Below are positions 8,824-17,699 of a stretch of 64,000 nt of DNA, one piece after another (position 1 is the first letter of the stretch; the number at the start of each line of letters is the position of its first letter). This DNA comes from Bradyrhizobium jicamae. GTDB lineage: Bacteria; Pseudomonadota; Alphaproteobacteria; Rhizobiales; Xanthobacteraceae. Made by a program: the position numbers and the translations under genes. The stretch is taken from contig NZ_JAFCKQ010000024.1 of NCBI RefSeq assembly GCF_018130215.1, positions 44,084 to 108,083 on the forward strand, written 5' to 3'. The notes under the pieces were generated by a model that was not told where the DNA came from, did not search any database, and was given only the letters and a program-made list of their open reading frames with translations.

Positions 8824-8897
8824 AGAGCCTGATCCGGAAAATGCGAGGCGGCTTTCCGAAAAGACCATGCCCAAACAAGGAGCTAGGGCGACATGAC
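8824..8897. repeat. dispersed palindromic repeat (GATCCGGAAAA type)
   Basis: CCTGATCCGGAAAATGCGAG, then GGCTTTCCGAAAAGACCATG: two imperfect complementary halves around TCCGGAAA/TTTCCGAAAA. This is a degenerate member of the palindromic intergenic repeat family that I know from Bradyrhizobium genomes. It lies upstream of the minus-strand gene at 7723-8667 and beyond the end of the gene at 8919-9122. Confidence 0.55.
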
Positions 8898-8918
8898 GAC
8901 ACTTTGTCTCATTGCGCT

Positions 8919-9122
8919 CTAGGACAGCGCGAGCTGACTCTCCTTGGCCACCCGTTCGAAAGCTTCGGTCGAACTCTTGATGCGGTACTGGCAGTCGTCG
9001 CCTTCGGTCGGCAGCAGACGGATCACCTGGTAGGTGCCGCTCGCGGCAGGACGGGCCACGTTGCTGGCAGTGAAATAGACAGTCTCGCCAATCGAGTACT
9101 TGTGCTTCAACGCCCTCTCCAT
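8919..9122 (-). CDS. small conserved hypothetical protein
   Basis: 67 residues with good codon bias: KYSIGETVYFTASNVARPAA followed by YQVIRLLPTEGDDCQYRIKS. The pattern (short beta-rich protein, YRIKS near the end) looks like a small SH3-like barrel. The ATG at 9122 has no ribosome binding site, but GGAGAGG inside the first codons precedes a TTG at 9110, which could be the true start and would shorten the protein by four residues. Function unknown. Confidence 0.65.
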   Translation of the reverse strand: MERALKHKYSIGETVYFTASNVARPAASGTYQVIRLLPTEGDDCQYRIKSSTEAFERVAKESQLALS

Positions 9123-9340
9123 TTTTTTAGAGATTGCCGGCCACGCTCACGGTCCCGCTAGCGCTTGCCAACATATTGAGAACCCTACGGTAACCTAGCA
9201 CACCGCACCGCCCGAAATCCAGCAGGATCGGGGTGCGGTCGGTCCACAATTTCGGCAGATTTTTCAGCGCGATAGGCCGAAATCGGGGGGTCGGGCGGAA
9301 ATTGCCGGCCGCGACCCCGCGAGACCGCGTTCGCGCGTCC

Positions 9341-9712
9341 TCAGGCGGTGTGCGGCAGCTTGCCGTCAGGGCTGGCGTGGTCGACCGCGGCCGGCAGCTG
9401 CTGGGCGAGGATCTGGGAGATCTGGTCGACCGGGATGTTGTACCTGGCGGCGAGTTGCCTCACCGTATCGTTGCCCAACACCTGCTGGAGTTGCTGAGCA
9501 CTGATCGGCAGATTCTGGCCGGTGCCGATCCAGGATTTCACCTGGTCGCCGAAGCCGGCCTGCTCGAGCTTGGCCACGATCGACGACAGGGTGCCCTGTC
9601 CACTGCTGTTGCCCATCACCTCGCCGAGCACCGCGGGCAGCACTGCAGCCCCGAGCTGGCCCAGCACTCCCCTCAGCTCGGGAGAGTTTTCCAGAGAATC
9701 GAGAATGCCCAT
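9341..9712 (-). CDS. YidB family protein (DUF937)
   Basis: 123 residues from the ATG at 9712, preceded by GAAAGGAC; the frame continues upstream but without conserved residues. The sequence has the YidB signature: GILDSL at the N-terminus, LPAVLGEVMG, LVAKLEQAGFGDQVKSWIGTG-like segment, then NLPISAQQLQQVLG, DTVRQLA and QILAQQLPAAVDH. Members are small cytoplasmic helical proteins of unknown function. The monocistronic setting gives no further clue. Confidence 0.85.
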   Translation of the reverse strand: MGILDSLENSPELRGVLGQLGAAVLPAVLGEVMGNSSGQGTLSSIVAKLEQAGFGDQVKSWIGTGQNLPISAQQLQQVLGNDTVRQLAARYNIPVDQISQILAQQLPAAVDHASPDGKLPHTA

Positions 9713-9826
9713 GGGCTTAGTCCTTTCGCTGATGGCAAAGACCGTGCGGGATTCAGACGCCTTCGGCGCCATGGCGTCAAGCCGCGTTGTTTGTTGCAAT
9801 GTCACAATTCCGAAGCGGATCACTCG

Positions 9827-10480
9827 TCAGACGTTCTCGAATCGGTCGATCAGCAGCGTCTCGGCGAGGCCGTCGCGGGTCCATTCCTGGAACGCAGCAA
9901 GCGACGTCATCGCGTCGACGTAATGCCGCGCCTCGGCCTTGACCGGGATCGCATAGGTGCGGAAGCGATGGACGACCGGCGCATACATCGCGTCGGCGCC
10001 GGAGAAGGCCCCGAACAGGAAAGGCCCCTGCCTGCCATAGCGCGCATGGCAGTCGGCCCAGATCTCCTGGATGCGATCGACATTGGCGCGTGCATCATCC
10101 GACAGCGTCACGGGACGGATCGGCCGGTGCAGGTTCATGCCGCATTCGTTGCGCAGCGCCGCGAAGCCGGAATGCATCTCGGCCGAGATCGCGCGGGCAT
10201 GCGCGCGCGCGGCGCGGTCCGCCGGCCACAGCTTCGCCTCCGGGAATCTCTCGGCGAGATATTCGATGATCGCAAGCGAATCCCACACCGTGACGTCGCC
10301 GTCGACCAGCGTCGGCACCTTGCCCGCCCTGCTGAAGCCGAGGATGCGATCCTTGTCGGCCTGGTCGGTGTAGAGCGGGATGAAGACCTCCTCGAACGGG
10401 ATGTCGTTGGCGCGCAACGCCAGCCACGGCCGCAGCGACCATGACGAGTAGTTCTTGTTGCCGATGACGAGCTTGAGCAT
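9827..10480 (-). CDS. glutathione S-transferase family protein
   Basis: 217 residues from the ATG at 10478-10480, which places the thioredoxin-fold strand MLKLVIGNKNYSSWSLRPW at the N-terminus as in relatives; the frame extends 15 codons further without support. GKVPTLVDG and WDSLAIIEYLAERFP are the glutathione-site elements. The C-terminal all-helical domain follows (FGAFSGADAMYAPVV). Presumably a cytoplasmic detoxification or thiol-transfer enzyme; substrate unknown. Its start is divergent from the DUF599 gene. Confidence 0.88.
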   Translation of the reverse strand: MLKLVIGNKNYSSWSLRPWLALRANDIPFEEVFIPLYTDQADKDRILGFSRAGKVPTLVDGDVTVWDSLAIIEYLAERFPEAKLWPADRAARAHARAISAEMHSGFAALRNECGMNLHRPIRPVTLSDDARANVDRIQEIWADCHARYGRQGPFLFGAFSGADAMYAPVVHRFRTYAIPVKAEARHYVDAMTSLAAFQEWTRDGLAETLLIDRFENV

Positions 10481-10596
10481 GTCGCGGAGAATCCTGTTGT
10501 CGAGGCGCAGTGTGCCATAGTGCATTGCACGCGTTCAACCTGTACATGACGCGAGACGCGGCATTCGCAGGAGAAGGCAAGCATGACGGGCTCAAC

Positions 10597-11274
10597 ATGA
10601 CGGGCTATTGGGTCGATGTCGCGGCGGTCGGCTTCTTCGCGCTGGAATGGCTGGTCTACGCCATCACGCTGGAGCACACCGCCTACGGACGCGACAGCCT
10701 GTCGGCGCGCATGCATGCCTACCGCGAGACCTGGGTCAGGGACCTGCTCCACCGCGAGGCGCGGATGGTCGACATGCAGATCATGGCGAGCCTGCAGAAC
10801 GGCACCGCGTTCTTCGCCTCCACCAGCCTGATCGCGATCGGCGGCGCGCTGGCGCTGCTGCGTGCGACGGGCGATGCGCAAGCGCTGCTCGGCGCCCTGC
10901 CGCTCGATCTCAGCCCGCAGCCGGCGCTGTGGGAGGTCAAATGCATCGGGCTGATCCTGATCTTCATCTACACCTTCTTCAAGTTCGCCTGGGCCTATCG
11001 TCTCTTCAACTATGTCGCGATCCTGTTCGGCGCGATGCCGCCGGCCGGCCAGCGCGACACGCCCGAGGCCGAGGCCCATGTGATCCGCACCACGCGGCTG
11101 TTCGAGTCCGCCGGCCAGCACTTCAACCGCGGCCAGCGCGCGTTCTTCTTCGCGCTCGGCTATCTCGGCTGGTTCATCAGTCCGTGGCTGCTGTTCATCA
11201 CCACGGCCGCCGTCGTGGTCGTGATCTGGCGCCGGCAGTTCGCCTCGAACGCCTGGCAGGCGATGGGGAGCTGA
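10597..11274 (+). CDS. DUF599 family membrane protein
   Basis: 225 residues from ATG 10597. Four or more membrane segments are visible (VAAVGFFALEWLVYAITLE; AFFASTSLIAIGGALALL; CIGLILIFIYTFFKFAWAY; FFFALGYLGWFISPWLLFIT). HAYRETWVRDLLHREARMVD and FNYVAILFGAMPP are typical DUF599 signatures. GGAGAAGG precedes an ATG at 10583 that opens a five-codon peptide ending exactly in the ATGA of the real start, so initiation may be coupled. Function unknown. Confidence 0.85.
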   Translation: MTGYWVDVAAVGFFALEWLVYAITLEHTAYGRDSLSARMHAYRETWVRDLLHREARMVDMQIMASLQNGTAFFASTSLIAIGGALALLRATGDAQALLGALPLDLSPQPALWEVKCIGLILIFIYTFFKFAWAYRLFNYVAILFGAMPPAGQRDTPEAEAHVIRTTRLFESAGQHFNRGQRAFFFALGYLGWFISPWLLFITTAAVVVVIWRRQFASNAWQAMGS

Positions 11275-11307
11275 AGGATCTGGTCGAGCGACCGCGTCGG
11301 TACTGTG

Positions 11308-11459
11308 CTCCCTCGCCCCGTTCTTACGGGGAGAGGGTCGGGGTGAGGGCTGCCGCCGCAATGATGCCGGCAGACTGACTCGTAGAGAACTCCCCCTCAC
11401 CCGGATTGCATCTGGCGATGCAATCCGGCCTCTCCCCGCACGCGGGGCGAGGCGAAGCG
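11308..11459. repeat. GC-rich intergenic repeat with 12-bp hairpin
   Basis: Sequence of the type CCCTCGCCCCGTTCTTACGG then GGAGAGGGTCGGGGTGAGGG is followed by its complement-like partner CCCCCTCACCC and CTCTCCCCGC. Inside, CCGGATTGCATC at 11401-11412 and its perfect complement at 11417-11428 form a hairpin with a 4-base loop. This is a widespread rhizobial intergenic repeat style. It sits between the convergent genes ending at 11274 and 11483 and may act as a bidirectional transcription stop. Confidence 0.65.
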
Positions 11460-11482
11460 GCGCTCACTGCCTCAGTTCGCGC

Positions 11483-12415
11483 TCACGACGAGAAATCGCG
11501 CGGGGTGAAGTCGAGATCGAGCACCTTCCATTCGCCGTAGCGATCCCGTGGCAGCATCGCGTAGGGCTGGCACGACTTCAGCGCGCTGATCGCGCTCTGG
11601 ATCAACAACGGTCCCTTCGCCGATGCGGTCGCCTCGATCAGCTGCGGCGGGGCCGCGAGCTTGCCGTCGGTCGTCATGAACACCCTGAGCTTGATCTTGA
11701 CGTCGTCGCCGCTGCTGACCGTGTCCGGAAGCTTCAGGCATGTCTTCAGGTGCCGGCGAAACTCGGCGACGACGCCGGAGCCGACCTTGGCCTCCTCGGT
11801 CGCCGCCGCATCGAAATTGTCCGTTCCCCCCTCGGTGGCTGCGTGCGGAGCGTTGGACGCCGTCGCGGACAAGTCCGGCGGCAGGCCCAGGATCACGCCG
11901 TATTTCACCGACAGATCCGGTTGCGGCTGCAGATAGGCCTGCTGCTGCTGCGGCGGCGCCGGCTGTTGCGGCTGTGACGTCTGTGGCTGTGGCTGTGGCT
12001 GCGGCTGTGGTTGTGGCGCCGGAGGCGGCTCGGCCTTGGCAGCATGTTGCGGGGTCGAGGTCGGCTGTGGCGCGGGCGTCGGCTTCTGTGCAGCCTGCTT
12101 CTGGACCGGCGGCTTCTGCGCAGGCTCCTTTTGTTCAGGCTGCTTCTCGGCAGGCTGGGGAACAGGCGCCTGCGAGGCCTCGGGCGTGGGCGGCTTGTCG
12201 AACGACGGCAGCTCCAGCTGCGGCGTAGGCGCGGGGCTCGGCGTCGGCTCAGGGGTGCTTTCTGCCATCTCCTGCGGCGTCACGATGTCGACCGGCACCG
12301 TGTCGGCGGCGACCTGATCGAACTGATGCACCTCCGAGAACAGGAAAATCAGCGCAAGCACCAGCACGTGCGCAAGCACCGACACCGTCAGGTCCGCATT
12401 TGGCCGGAACGTCAT
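11483..12415 (-). CDS. TolA/TonB-like proline-rich envelope protein
   Basis: 310 residues: one N-terminal transmembrane anchor (SVLAHVLVLALIFLFSE, about 11-27), a long Pro/Gln/Ala-rich spacer (about 50-165) able to span the periplasm, and a C-terminal globular domain (about 205-310) with EFRRHLKTCLKLPD, KIKLRVFMTTDGKL and ALKSCQPYAMLPRDRYGEW. That matches TolA/TonB C-terminal domains. Tol-Pal genes are not adjacent, so it is an orphan paralogue; energy transduction is inferred from architecture only. Confidence 0.75.
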   Translation of the reverse strand: MTFRPNADLTVSVLAHVLVLALIFLFSEVHQFDQVAADTVPVDIVTPQEMAESTPEPTPSPAPTPQLELPSFDKPPTPEASQAPVPQPAEKQPEQKEPAQKPPVQKQAAQKPTPAPQPTSTPQHAAKAEPPPAPQPQPQPQPQPQTSQPQQPAPPQQQQAYLQPQPDLSVKYGVILGLPPDLSATASNAPHAATEGGTDNFDAAATEEAKVGSGVVAEFRRHLKTCLKLPDTVSSGDDVKIKLRVFMTTDGKLAAPPQLIEATASAKGPLLIQSAISALKSCQPYAMLPRDRYGEWKVLDLDFTPRDFSS

Positions 12416-12477
12416 TCCATCAAATCAAGTCGTGATCTCACCCCGCCCCTTAGCATACCGGCCCGCCTTGCCTCGCC

Positions 12478-13296
12478 TCAATCCCAATTCGGGGCGAAAC
12501 CGAAATCGGTCAGCCGGCCACCGGGGCTCGCCATCGCGGAGATCTCGCGCATATCCGGCTCGAACAGCTCGAAATCGAAGATGTTCATGTTCTCCTGCAG
12601 GCGCTCGAGCTTCGAGGTGCGCGGAATCGCGGAAACATTTTGTTGCACCAGCCAGCGCAGGCAGATCTGCGCCGCGGTCTTGCGATGGCGGTCGCCGATC
12701 CGCGCCAGCGCGCGGTCGTTCCTGATCCGGCCCTTCGCGATCGGGCTGTAGGCGACGAGCGCGAGGCCGTGGCGGGCGCAGGCTTCCATCACCCTGGCCT
12801 GGTCGAGATAGGGATGGTACTCGACCTGGTTGCAGGCGAGCGGCTCGGGGCACGCCGCCACCGCCTCCTCGATCAGCGCCACGGTGAAGTTCGAGACGCC
12901 GATATGGCGCGCCAGTCCCGCCTGCTTGACCCGCGCCAGCGCGCCGAGCGTATCCGCCAGCGGCACCTGCGGGTTGGGCCAGTGCAGCAGCAGCAGATCG
13001 ACCTCGGTGAGGCGCAGCCGCGCCAGGCTCTCCCTGGCCGAGCGCTCCAGATCCTTCGGCAGGAACTGGCTGGGCCAGACCTTGGTGGTCAGGAACACCT
13101 CGTCGCGCTTGACGCCGGAGGCGCGCAGGCCGTCGCCGACCTCGCGCTCGTTCTCGTAGATCTGGGCGGTGTCGATATGGCGATAGCCGAGCCGCAGTGC
13201 CTGCTCGACGATGCGCGCGCAGGTGCGTCCGCGCAATTCCCAGGTGCCGAGCCCGATCGCCGGGATTTTCGCACCATTGCCTTGGATTGAAATCAT
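12478..13296 (-). CDS. aldo/keto reductase
   Basis: 272 residues, typical for the 2,5-diketo-D-gluconate reductase-like branch. The catalytic tetrad is visible: Asp and Tyr in YRHIDTAQIYENE, Lys in FLTTKVW, His in DLLLLHWPNP. NADPH-binding loop region SAIPRTSKLERLQEN is near the C-terminus. Acts in the cytoplasm as an NAD(P)H-dependent carbonyl reductase; the physiological substrate cannot be read from the sequence. Confidence 0.9.
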   Translation of the reverse strand: MISIQGNGAKIPAIGLGTWELRGRTCARIVEQALRLGYRHIDTAQIYENEREVGDGLRASGVKRDEVFLTTKVWPSQFLPKDLERSARESLARLRLTEVDLLLLHWPNPQVPLADTLGALARVKQAGLARHIGVSNFTVALIEEAVAACPEPLACNQVEYHPYLDQARVMEACARHGLALVAYSPIAKGRIRNDRALARIGDRHRKTAAQICLRWLVQQNVSAIPRTSKLERLQENMNIFDFELFEPDMREISAMASPGGRLTDFGFAPNWD

Positions 13297-13370
13297 CTGC
13301 CCATTATGGGCCGCCGGACCGGCGCTGCCAACTCACGCCGGCGTGGCCCGGCCAGCGAGATCGCGCCGGC

Positions 13371-14732
13371 TCAAGGTTCCGGATGGTAGCCGTCCGTCAG
13401 CGTCTTCAGGAAGGCGATGATGTCGGCCTCATCCTGTGCCGTCATCGCCGGCGTATCGCCGGCATGGCGGTCGAACGGCGGATCGCTGACGTCGACATTG
13501 CCGTGATACTTCGCCGGCAGGTCGTCGTATTTCCGCACCGTCCCGTCGGCCCCGCGCGGAAAGACCTTCTCCGGATTGATGTCGCGGAAATTATAGAAAT
13601 CTAGCACCTCTTCGAGGCTGCGGAAGACACCGTTGTGGAAGAAGGCGCGGCGGGTCGCGCTGTTGCGCAAGGTCGGCGTCAGGAACATGCCGCAATATTG
13701 CGTCTGCTCCGACATGTCGGTGCGCTGCGGGCCGCAGACCCCGAGATCGAAATGATCGGGATCGCCGTTGCTCGCGAGCGCGGCGTTGCGCGGCGCGCCG
13801 AGCGCCTCATACTGATGGTCGGTGAACAGCGGCGGCAGGCCGTCACGGGTCGGCGCCGAGGTATGGCAGCCGGCGCAATTGGCCTTGTCGGGATCGTTGA
13901 ACACGAGCAGGCCGCGCAGCTCGCTCTCGCTCAGGCGCGCCTTGCCCTCCAGCCAGTAGTCGTACTTGCTGGTATAGGGATGGAAGCTCGCCTCTTCCAC
14001 CTGATAGCGCGCGACCGCGAACATCGCCTCCGCGACCAGCAGGCGCGAATTGTCGAAGATGCCGGCGCCGAACAGCTCGGCGAAGCGCGGGGCGTAGGAC
14101 GCGTGCCGCAGCTTCTCGACCACCACCTCCACGCTGCCGCCATCCATCTCGCTGGGATCGAGCAGCGGGAACAGCGCCTGGTCCTGCAACGTGTCGGCGC
14201 GGCCGTCCCAGAACAGGCCGCCCTGCGGCACGATGTTCGCCGCGGCCGCGGCGGTCCCGGTCGCGATCTTCTTCGCGCGCGCCGTCTGCTGGCCGAGCGC
14301 AGCCATCTGCGCGAGGCTGACGACGTTGTCGTCGTCGTCCTTCTCGGGCCCGATGCTGAAATTCGGGTGGCGCTCGAGATAGGTCAGCGACGGAACGGCG
14401 CGCGCGCCCTGCCGTTTCAACGTGGCGCCGCCGAGCATGACCGGTCCGTCATTGGGCGGGCCGTAGGCGTGATCCGGGCTGTGGCAGGACGCACAGGACA
14501 GCGCGCCCGACGAGGACAGCGAGGCGTCATAGAAGATCAGCTTGCCGAGCTGCGCCATCGACGAGAGCGGCGCAACCGCGGGGCGCATCAAGTGGACCGG
14601 GTGCGGATTTGCATCCCCGAGCCGCCTGGCGTCGGCGAGTCCTTGATCAAGTCGCTGGGTTTCCACCGCCGCGACAGCGCCGGCCATGCAGAGCAGGCCG
14701 GCGCCGAGGAGCCACAGGATGCGGCCGTTCAT
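13371..14732 (-). CDS. di-haem cytochrome c peroxidase / MauG family protein
   Basis: 453 residues with an N-terminal hydrophobic export signal (ILWLLGAGLLCMAGAVAAV). Two covalent haem c sites are present: CASCH at residues 80-84 and CAGCH at 286-290. FWDGRADTLQDQA and the flanking KLIFYDASLSSSGALSC are signature blocks of bacterial di-haem peroxidases. It should act in the periplasm. It starts 15 bases after the stop of the phosphoesterase gene upstream on the same strand, so the two probably form an operon. Confidence 0.9.
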   Translation of the reverse strand: MNGRILWLLGAGLLCMAGAVAAVETQRLDQGLADARRLGDANPHPVHLMRPAVAPLSSMAQLGKLIFYDASLSSSGALSCASCHSPDHAYGPPNDGPVMLGGATLKRQGARAVPSLTYLERHPNFSIGPEKDDDDNVVSLAQMAALGQQTARAKKIATGTAAAAANIVPQGGLFWDGRADTLQDQALFPLLDPSEMDGGSVEVVVEKLRHASYAPRFAELFGAGIFDNSRLLVAEAMFAVARYQVEEASFHPYTSKYDYWLEGKARLSESELRGLLVFNDPDKANCAGCHTSAPTRDGLPPLFTDHQYEALGAPRNAALASNGDPDHFDLGVCGPQRTDMSEQTQYCGMFLTPTLRNSATRRAFFHNGVFRSLEEVLDFYNFRDINPEKVFPRGADGTVRKYDDLPAKYHGNVDVSDPPFDRHAGDTPAMTAQDEADIIAFLKTLTDGYHPEP

Positions 14733-14747
14733 GTTCGCTCGAACGGT

Positions 14748-16418
14748 TCAGTGACGAGAGTCCGGCGGACTGACGATCACGGTGCCGGCGGTCGGATCGA
14801 GGAACAGCCTGCTCTGCTGATCGTCGCGATCGTGACCGTGATCGAAGTCGAACATGTCCATGATCGACTCGACGCTGTCGTCGAACGAACCGCCGCCGAG
14901 GCGCTGGCCGTGCAGCCAGTTGTCCTCGATGAAGCGCACCACGGACGCCTGCGAAATGCGCGTGTGGCTGACGAAGTTCTTCTTCGCGAAGGGCGAGATC
15001 ACGATGAAGGGCACGCGCGTGCCGGGACCGCAGCGGCCGTTCACCGGCAGATCGTTCAGCCCCTTCGGCTGCGGCTGCTTCGAAGCGCCGAGGCCGCACT
15101 GGCCGGGACCGTTGACCTGGTCGGCGGTTGGATCATAGGAGGCGCTGGTCGGCGTGGCGTAGGCGTGATCGTACCAGCCGTCGGAGTCGTCATACGTGAT
15201 GATGATGGCGGTGTCGTGCCACTCCGGCTGCTTCTGGATGAAGTTGATCAGCTCGACATTGCCTGCCTGCTCGTCGAGCGGGTCGGAATAGCCGGCATGA
15301 CCGTCCTGATAGGCCGGCATCTTGATGTAGGAGACGGCCGGGAAATTGCCGGCTTTGACCGCGGCGTAGAAGTCCTCCAGATCATAGGCGTGGTTGGCCG
15401 GGTCGACGGTCTTGCCGCCTTCGACATAGCTGTGGCCGATCGCTGCGACCGAGCTCGGCCGCGCATGGGTCGGGTTGGCGGTCGTCTTGTAATACTGGAA
15501 CCAGGCGTGGTGCGGGATATAGTCCGCGGTGCTGGCGCCTACCACGCTTGTGAACGTGCTGCGGAGGCACTTCGTCGTGCCGTTGGTATTCGTGAGCGTG
15601 AGGTCGAACCCGCCCATGAAGCTGCCCCAGCTGATATGTTCGGCGTTGAGCAGGTCACCGATGTTCTTGCTGGTCATCAGCACCGTGCTTGTCGTGCTCG
15701 AGCACTGATCGTAGGCCGGATCGGTATCACCGTTCAGCGTCAGCCCGCCATGCCCGTCCGGGACCGTCGAGGAGGTGCCGACGATGTTGACGGCACCGTT
15801 GGTCTGGCCGGAGACCACCTCGAGCGCGCCCGGCGTCGACGGACCGTAGGTGTCGGTGTAGGCGTTGTCGTTCATCGCGAAGTTCTGGGCGTAATTCCAG
15901 AACCCGGTGACGGTGTTGCCATCGAAATAGCCCATCACCTGCCCGTTGGTGCCGAAGGCGCCGACGGTGCCGGCGGTGCCGCGGCCGGTGTATTTCGGAA
16001 ACAGGTCGGCCTTGCCGTTGTCATAGGCCTGCTGCTCGGGCGTGTAGGCGTGGTTCTGCGACTTGGTGTTGGCCTGGGTGCGGTCGAGCCGGAACGGATT
16101 GGTGGCGCCGGTGCCGTTGGCCGGGTTGAGGTTGGGGTTGTTGGTCAGGAGGTTGGCGTTGGCGAGGTTGTTGACCTTCGGCGTATGCGGCTTCGGAACG
16201 AAAGGAATCGAGCCCGACGGGTTGCCCGCGTTCGGATAGGTCGCGAAATAATGATCGAACGAGCGGTTCTCGTTGAAGATCACGACGAGATGCTTGATCG
16301 GCGTATCCGTGTGGAAATGCTGATGATGATCCCGATCATTGTCGGCCTGGGCGACCACGCTGTACGCGGCAGCAGCAATCACGCAGATTCCGACAGTCGA
16401 AAGTAATTTGGCTTTCAC
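14748..16418 (-). CDS. phospholipase C / acid phosphatase-like phosphoesterase
   Basis: 556 residues starting at a GTG (16416-16418) preceded by AGGGGG. Signal peptide KLLSTVGICVIAAAAYSVVA. The N-terminal block KHLVVIFNENRSFDHYFATY is the diagnostic metal/nucleophile region of the phosphoesterase family that includes PlcC and AcpA, and later blocks AIIITYDDSDGWYDH and GPGTRVPFIVISPFA complete it. Predicted periplasmic or secreted phosphoester hydrolase. A His-rich stretch (HHQHFH) follows the signal. Pairs with the di-haem peroxidase gene downstream. Confidence 0.88.
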   Translation of the reverse strand: MKAKLLSTVGICVIAAAAYSVVAQADNDRDHHQHFHTDTPIKHLVVIFNENRSFDHYFATYPNAGNPSGSIPFVPKPHTPKVNNLANANLLTNNPNLNPANGTGATNPFRLDRTQANTKSQNHAYTPEQQAYDNGKADLFPKYTGRGTAGTVGAFGTNGQVMGYFDGNTVTGFWNYAQNFAMNDNAYTDTYGPSTPGALEVVSGQTNGAVNIVGTSSTVPDGHGGLTLNGDTDPAYDQCSSTTSTVLMTSKNIGDLLNAEHISWGSFMGGFDLTLTNTNGTTKCLRSTFTSVVGASTADYIPHHAWFQYYKTTANPTHARPSSVAAIGHSYVEGGKTVDPANHAYDLEDFYAAVKAGNFPAVSYIKMPAYQDGHAGYSDPLDEQAGNVELINFIQKQPEWHDTAIIITYDDSDGWYDHAYATPTSASYDPTADQVNGPGQCGLGASKQPQPKGLNDLPVNGRCGPGTRVPFIVISPFAKKNFVSHTRISQASVVRFIEDNWLHGQRLGGGSFDDSVESIMDMFDFDHGHDRDDQQSRLFLDPTAGTVIVSPPDSRH

Positions 16419-16702
16419 CGTAATGCCCCCTGCTTTTGCAGATTTATGACGTCGACCCGCGACTAGTTAGCCGCCGCCGGTAACAGACTTGTGTCGGTTT
16501 TATGCAGGCGATGAAGAAGCGTGAGAGATCACGCGATCGGTTCGCGCGTCGGTTGCAGCTCGCGAACCTGGATGCTCGGTTCAATGCACAGCGGCAGGAC
16601 GTCACGCAGCGGCGCGTGTTCGAAACACGATGATTGGAGGGCACAAACCGCGGCAACCGACGCAACGCATGAACGCGGGCCGCGTTCCTGCGTACACCGA
16701 GA
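16419..16702. other. non-coding spacer between divergent units
   Basis: Between the GTG start of the phosphoesterase and the chr promoter. Several short open frames exist on both strands but none has rhizobial codon bias, a good ribosome binding site or recognisable residues. I see no RNA structure either. Confidence 0.5.
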
Positions 16703-16731
16703 TTGACACTGCAGACGACAGGGTCTTTAAT
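16703..16731 (+). promoter_or_regulatory. sigma-70 type promoter of the chromate operon
   Basis: TTGACA at 16703-16708, exactly 17 bases, then TTTAAT at 16726-16731. This is the best match to a housekeeping promoter in the window. It lies 77 bases before the ATG at 16808, and it shows that the open frame reaching back to 16703 is not translated from there. Confidence 0.7.
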
Positions 16732-16807
16732 TCAGACTTCGGGGAAAGCGATCTCCCCGCGAGGCGACATGCCCAAGTATCGCGTCCTGTTTCACCAAGG
16801 GCGCAGC

Positions 16808-17626
16808 ATGTCATCATACACCTCGATCTCATCCGAAAAACTCCTTCGTCTCATCGGTACAGCCAACGCGCCGTCGCTCATCGATGTGCGCATCGATGAG
16901 GATTTCGCCGCCGATCCGCGGTTGATTCCCGGCGCGGTGCGCCGCTCCCATCTCGACGTGCAGGACTGGGCCTCGCGCCTCACCGGTCAGTCCGCTGTCG
17001 TCATCTGCCAAAAAGGCCAGAAGCTCAGCGAGGGCACCGCGGCGTGGCTGCGCTGCGGCAGCGTCGCCGCCGAAGTCCTCGAAGGCGGCCATCTCGGCTG
17101 GACGGAAGCCGAACTGCCGACCGTGCCTGCCGACAAGATCCCAAAGCGTGACGGGCGCGGCCGCACCGTCTGGGTCACGCGCTCGCGTCCCAAGATCGAC
17201 CGCATCGCGTGTCCTTGGCTAATCCGCCGCTTCGTCGATCCTGCGGCCGTCTTCCTGTTCGTCACGTCGGCCGAGGTCGAGGCGGTGGCCGAACGCTTCG
17301 CGGCGACGCCGTTCGACATCGAAAACGTGTTCTGGAGCCATCGCGGCGAACTCTGCACGTTCGACGTGATGGTCAGGGAGTTCGGCCTCTCGACGCCGGC
17401 GCTGCAACGCCTCGCCACCATGGTGCGCGCCGCCGACACTGCGCGGCTCGACCTCTCGCCGGAGGCGCCGGGCCTGCTTGCCGCCTCGCTCGGCCTGTCG
17501 CGGATGTACGACGACGACCTCGAACAGCTGAGCGCCGGCATGCTGCTGTACGACGCGTTCTACCGCTGGTGCCGCGACGCGACCAAGGAGACGCACAACT
17601 GGCCCACCAACAAGGCGAAGCCGTGA
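16808..17626 (+). CDS. ChrB-type chromate resistance protein with rhodanese-like domain
   Basis: 272 residues from ATG 16808 (AAGGG upstream). Residues 1-110 are rhodanese-like: SLIDVRIDEDFAADPRLIPG, then VVICQKGQKLSEG with the active-site-type Cys, and EGGHLGWTEA. Residues 130-272 form the ChrB C-terminal domain: RPKIDRIACPWLIRRFVDP, FWSHRGELCTFDVMV and LYDAFYRWCRDATKETHNW. ChrB proteins are known to sense chromate or modulate ChrA; here the N-terminal regulatory half of classical ChrB is replaced by a rhodanese domain. First gene of a four-gene unit ending in chrA. Confidence 0.88.
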   Translation: MSSYTSISSEKLLRLIGTANAPSLIDVRIDEDFAADPRLIPGAVRRSHLDVQDWASRLTGQSAVVICQKGQKLSEGTAAWLRCGSVAAEVLEGGHLGWTEAELPTVPADKIPKRDGRGRTVWVTRSRPKIDRIACPWLIRRFVDPAAVFLFVTSAEVEAVAERFAATPFDIENVFWSHRGELCTFDVMVREFGLSTPALQRLATMVRAADTARLDLSPEAPGLLAASLGLSRMYDDDLEQLSAGMLLYDAFYRWCRDATKETHNWPTNKAKP

Positions 17627-17699
17627 GCATCCGGAACGCGGGCATCGCCTGAGCGCGCGACCTGACCTGGGGCTGGGACAACACCAGGAGCCAACAGAC

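Noticed and set aside
13635..16406. 923-codon open frame on the plus strand
   Set aside because: It is antisense to the di-haem peroxidase and phosphoesterase genes, both of which have clear motifs. Composition (Arg/Val/Ile rich with no domain) is typical of a GC-rich shadow.
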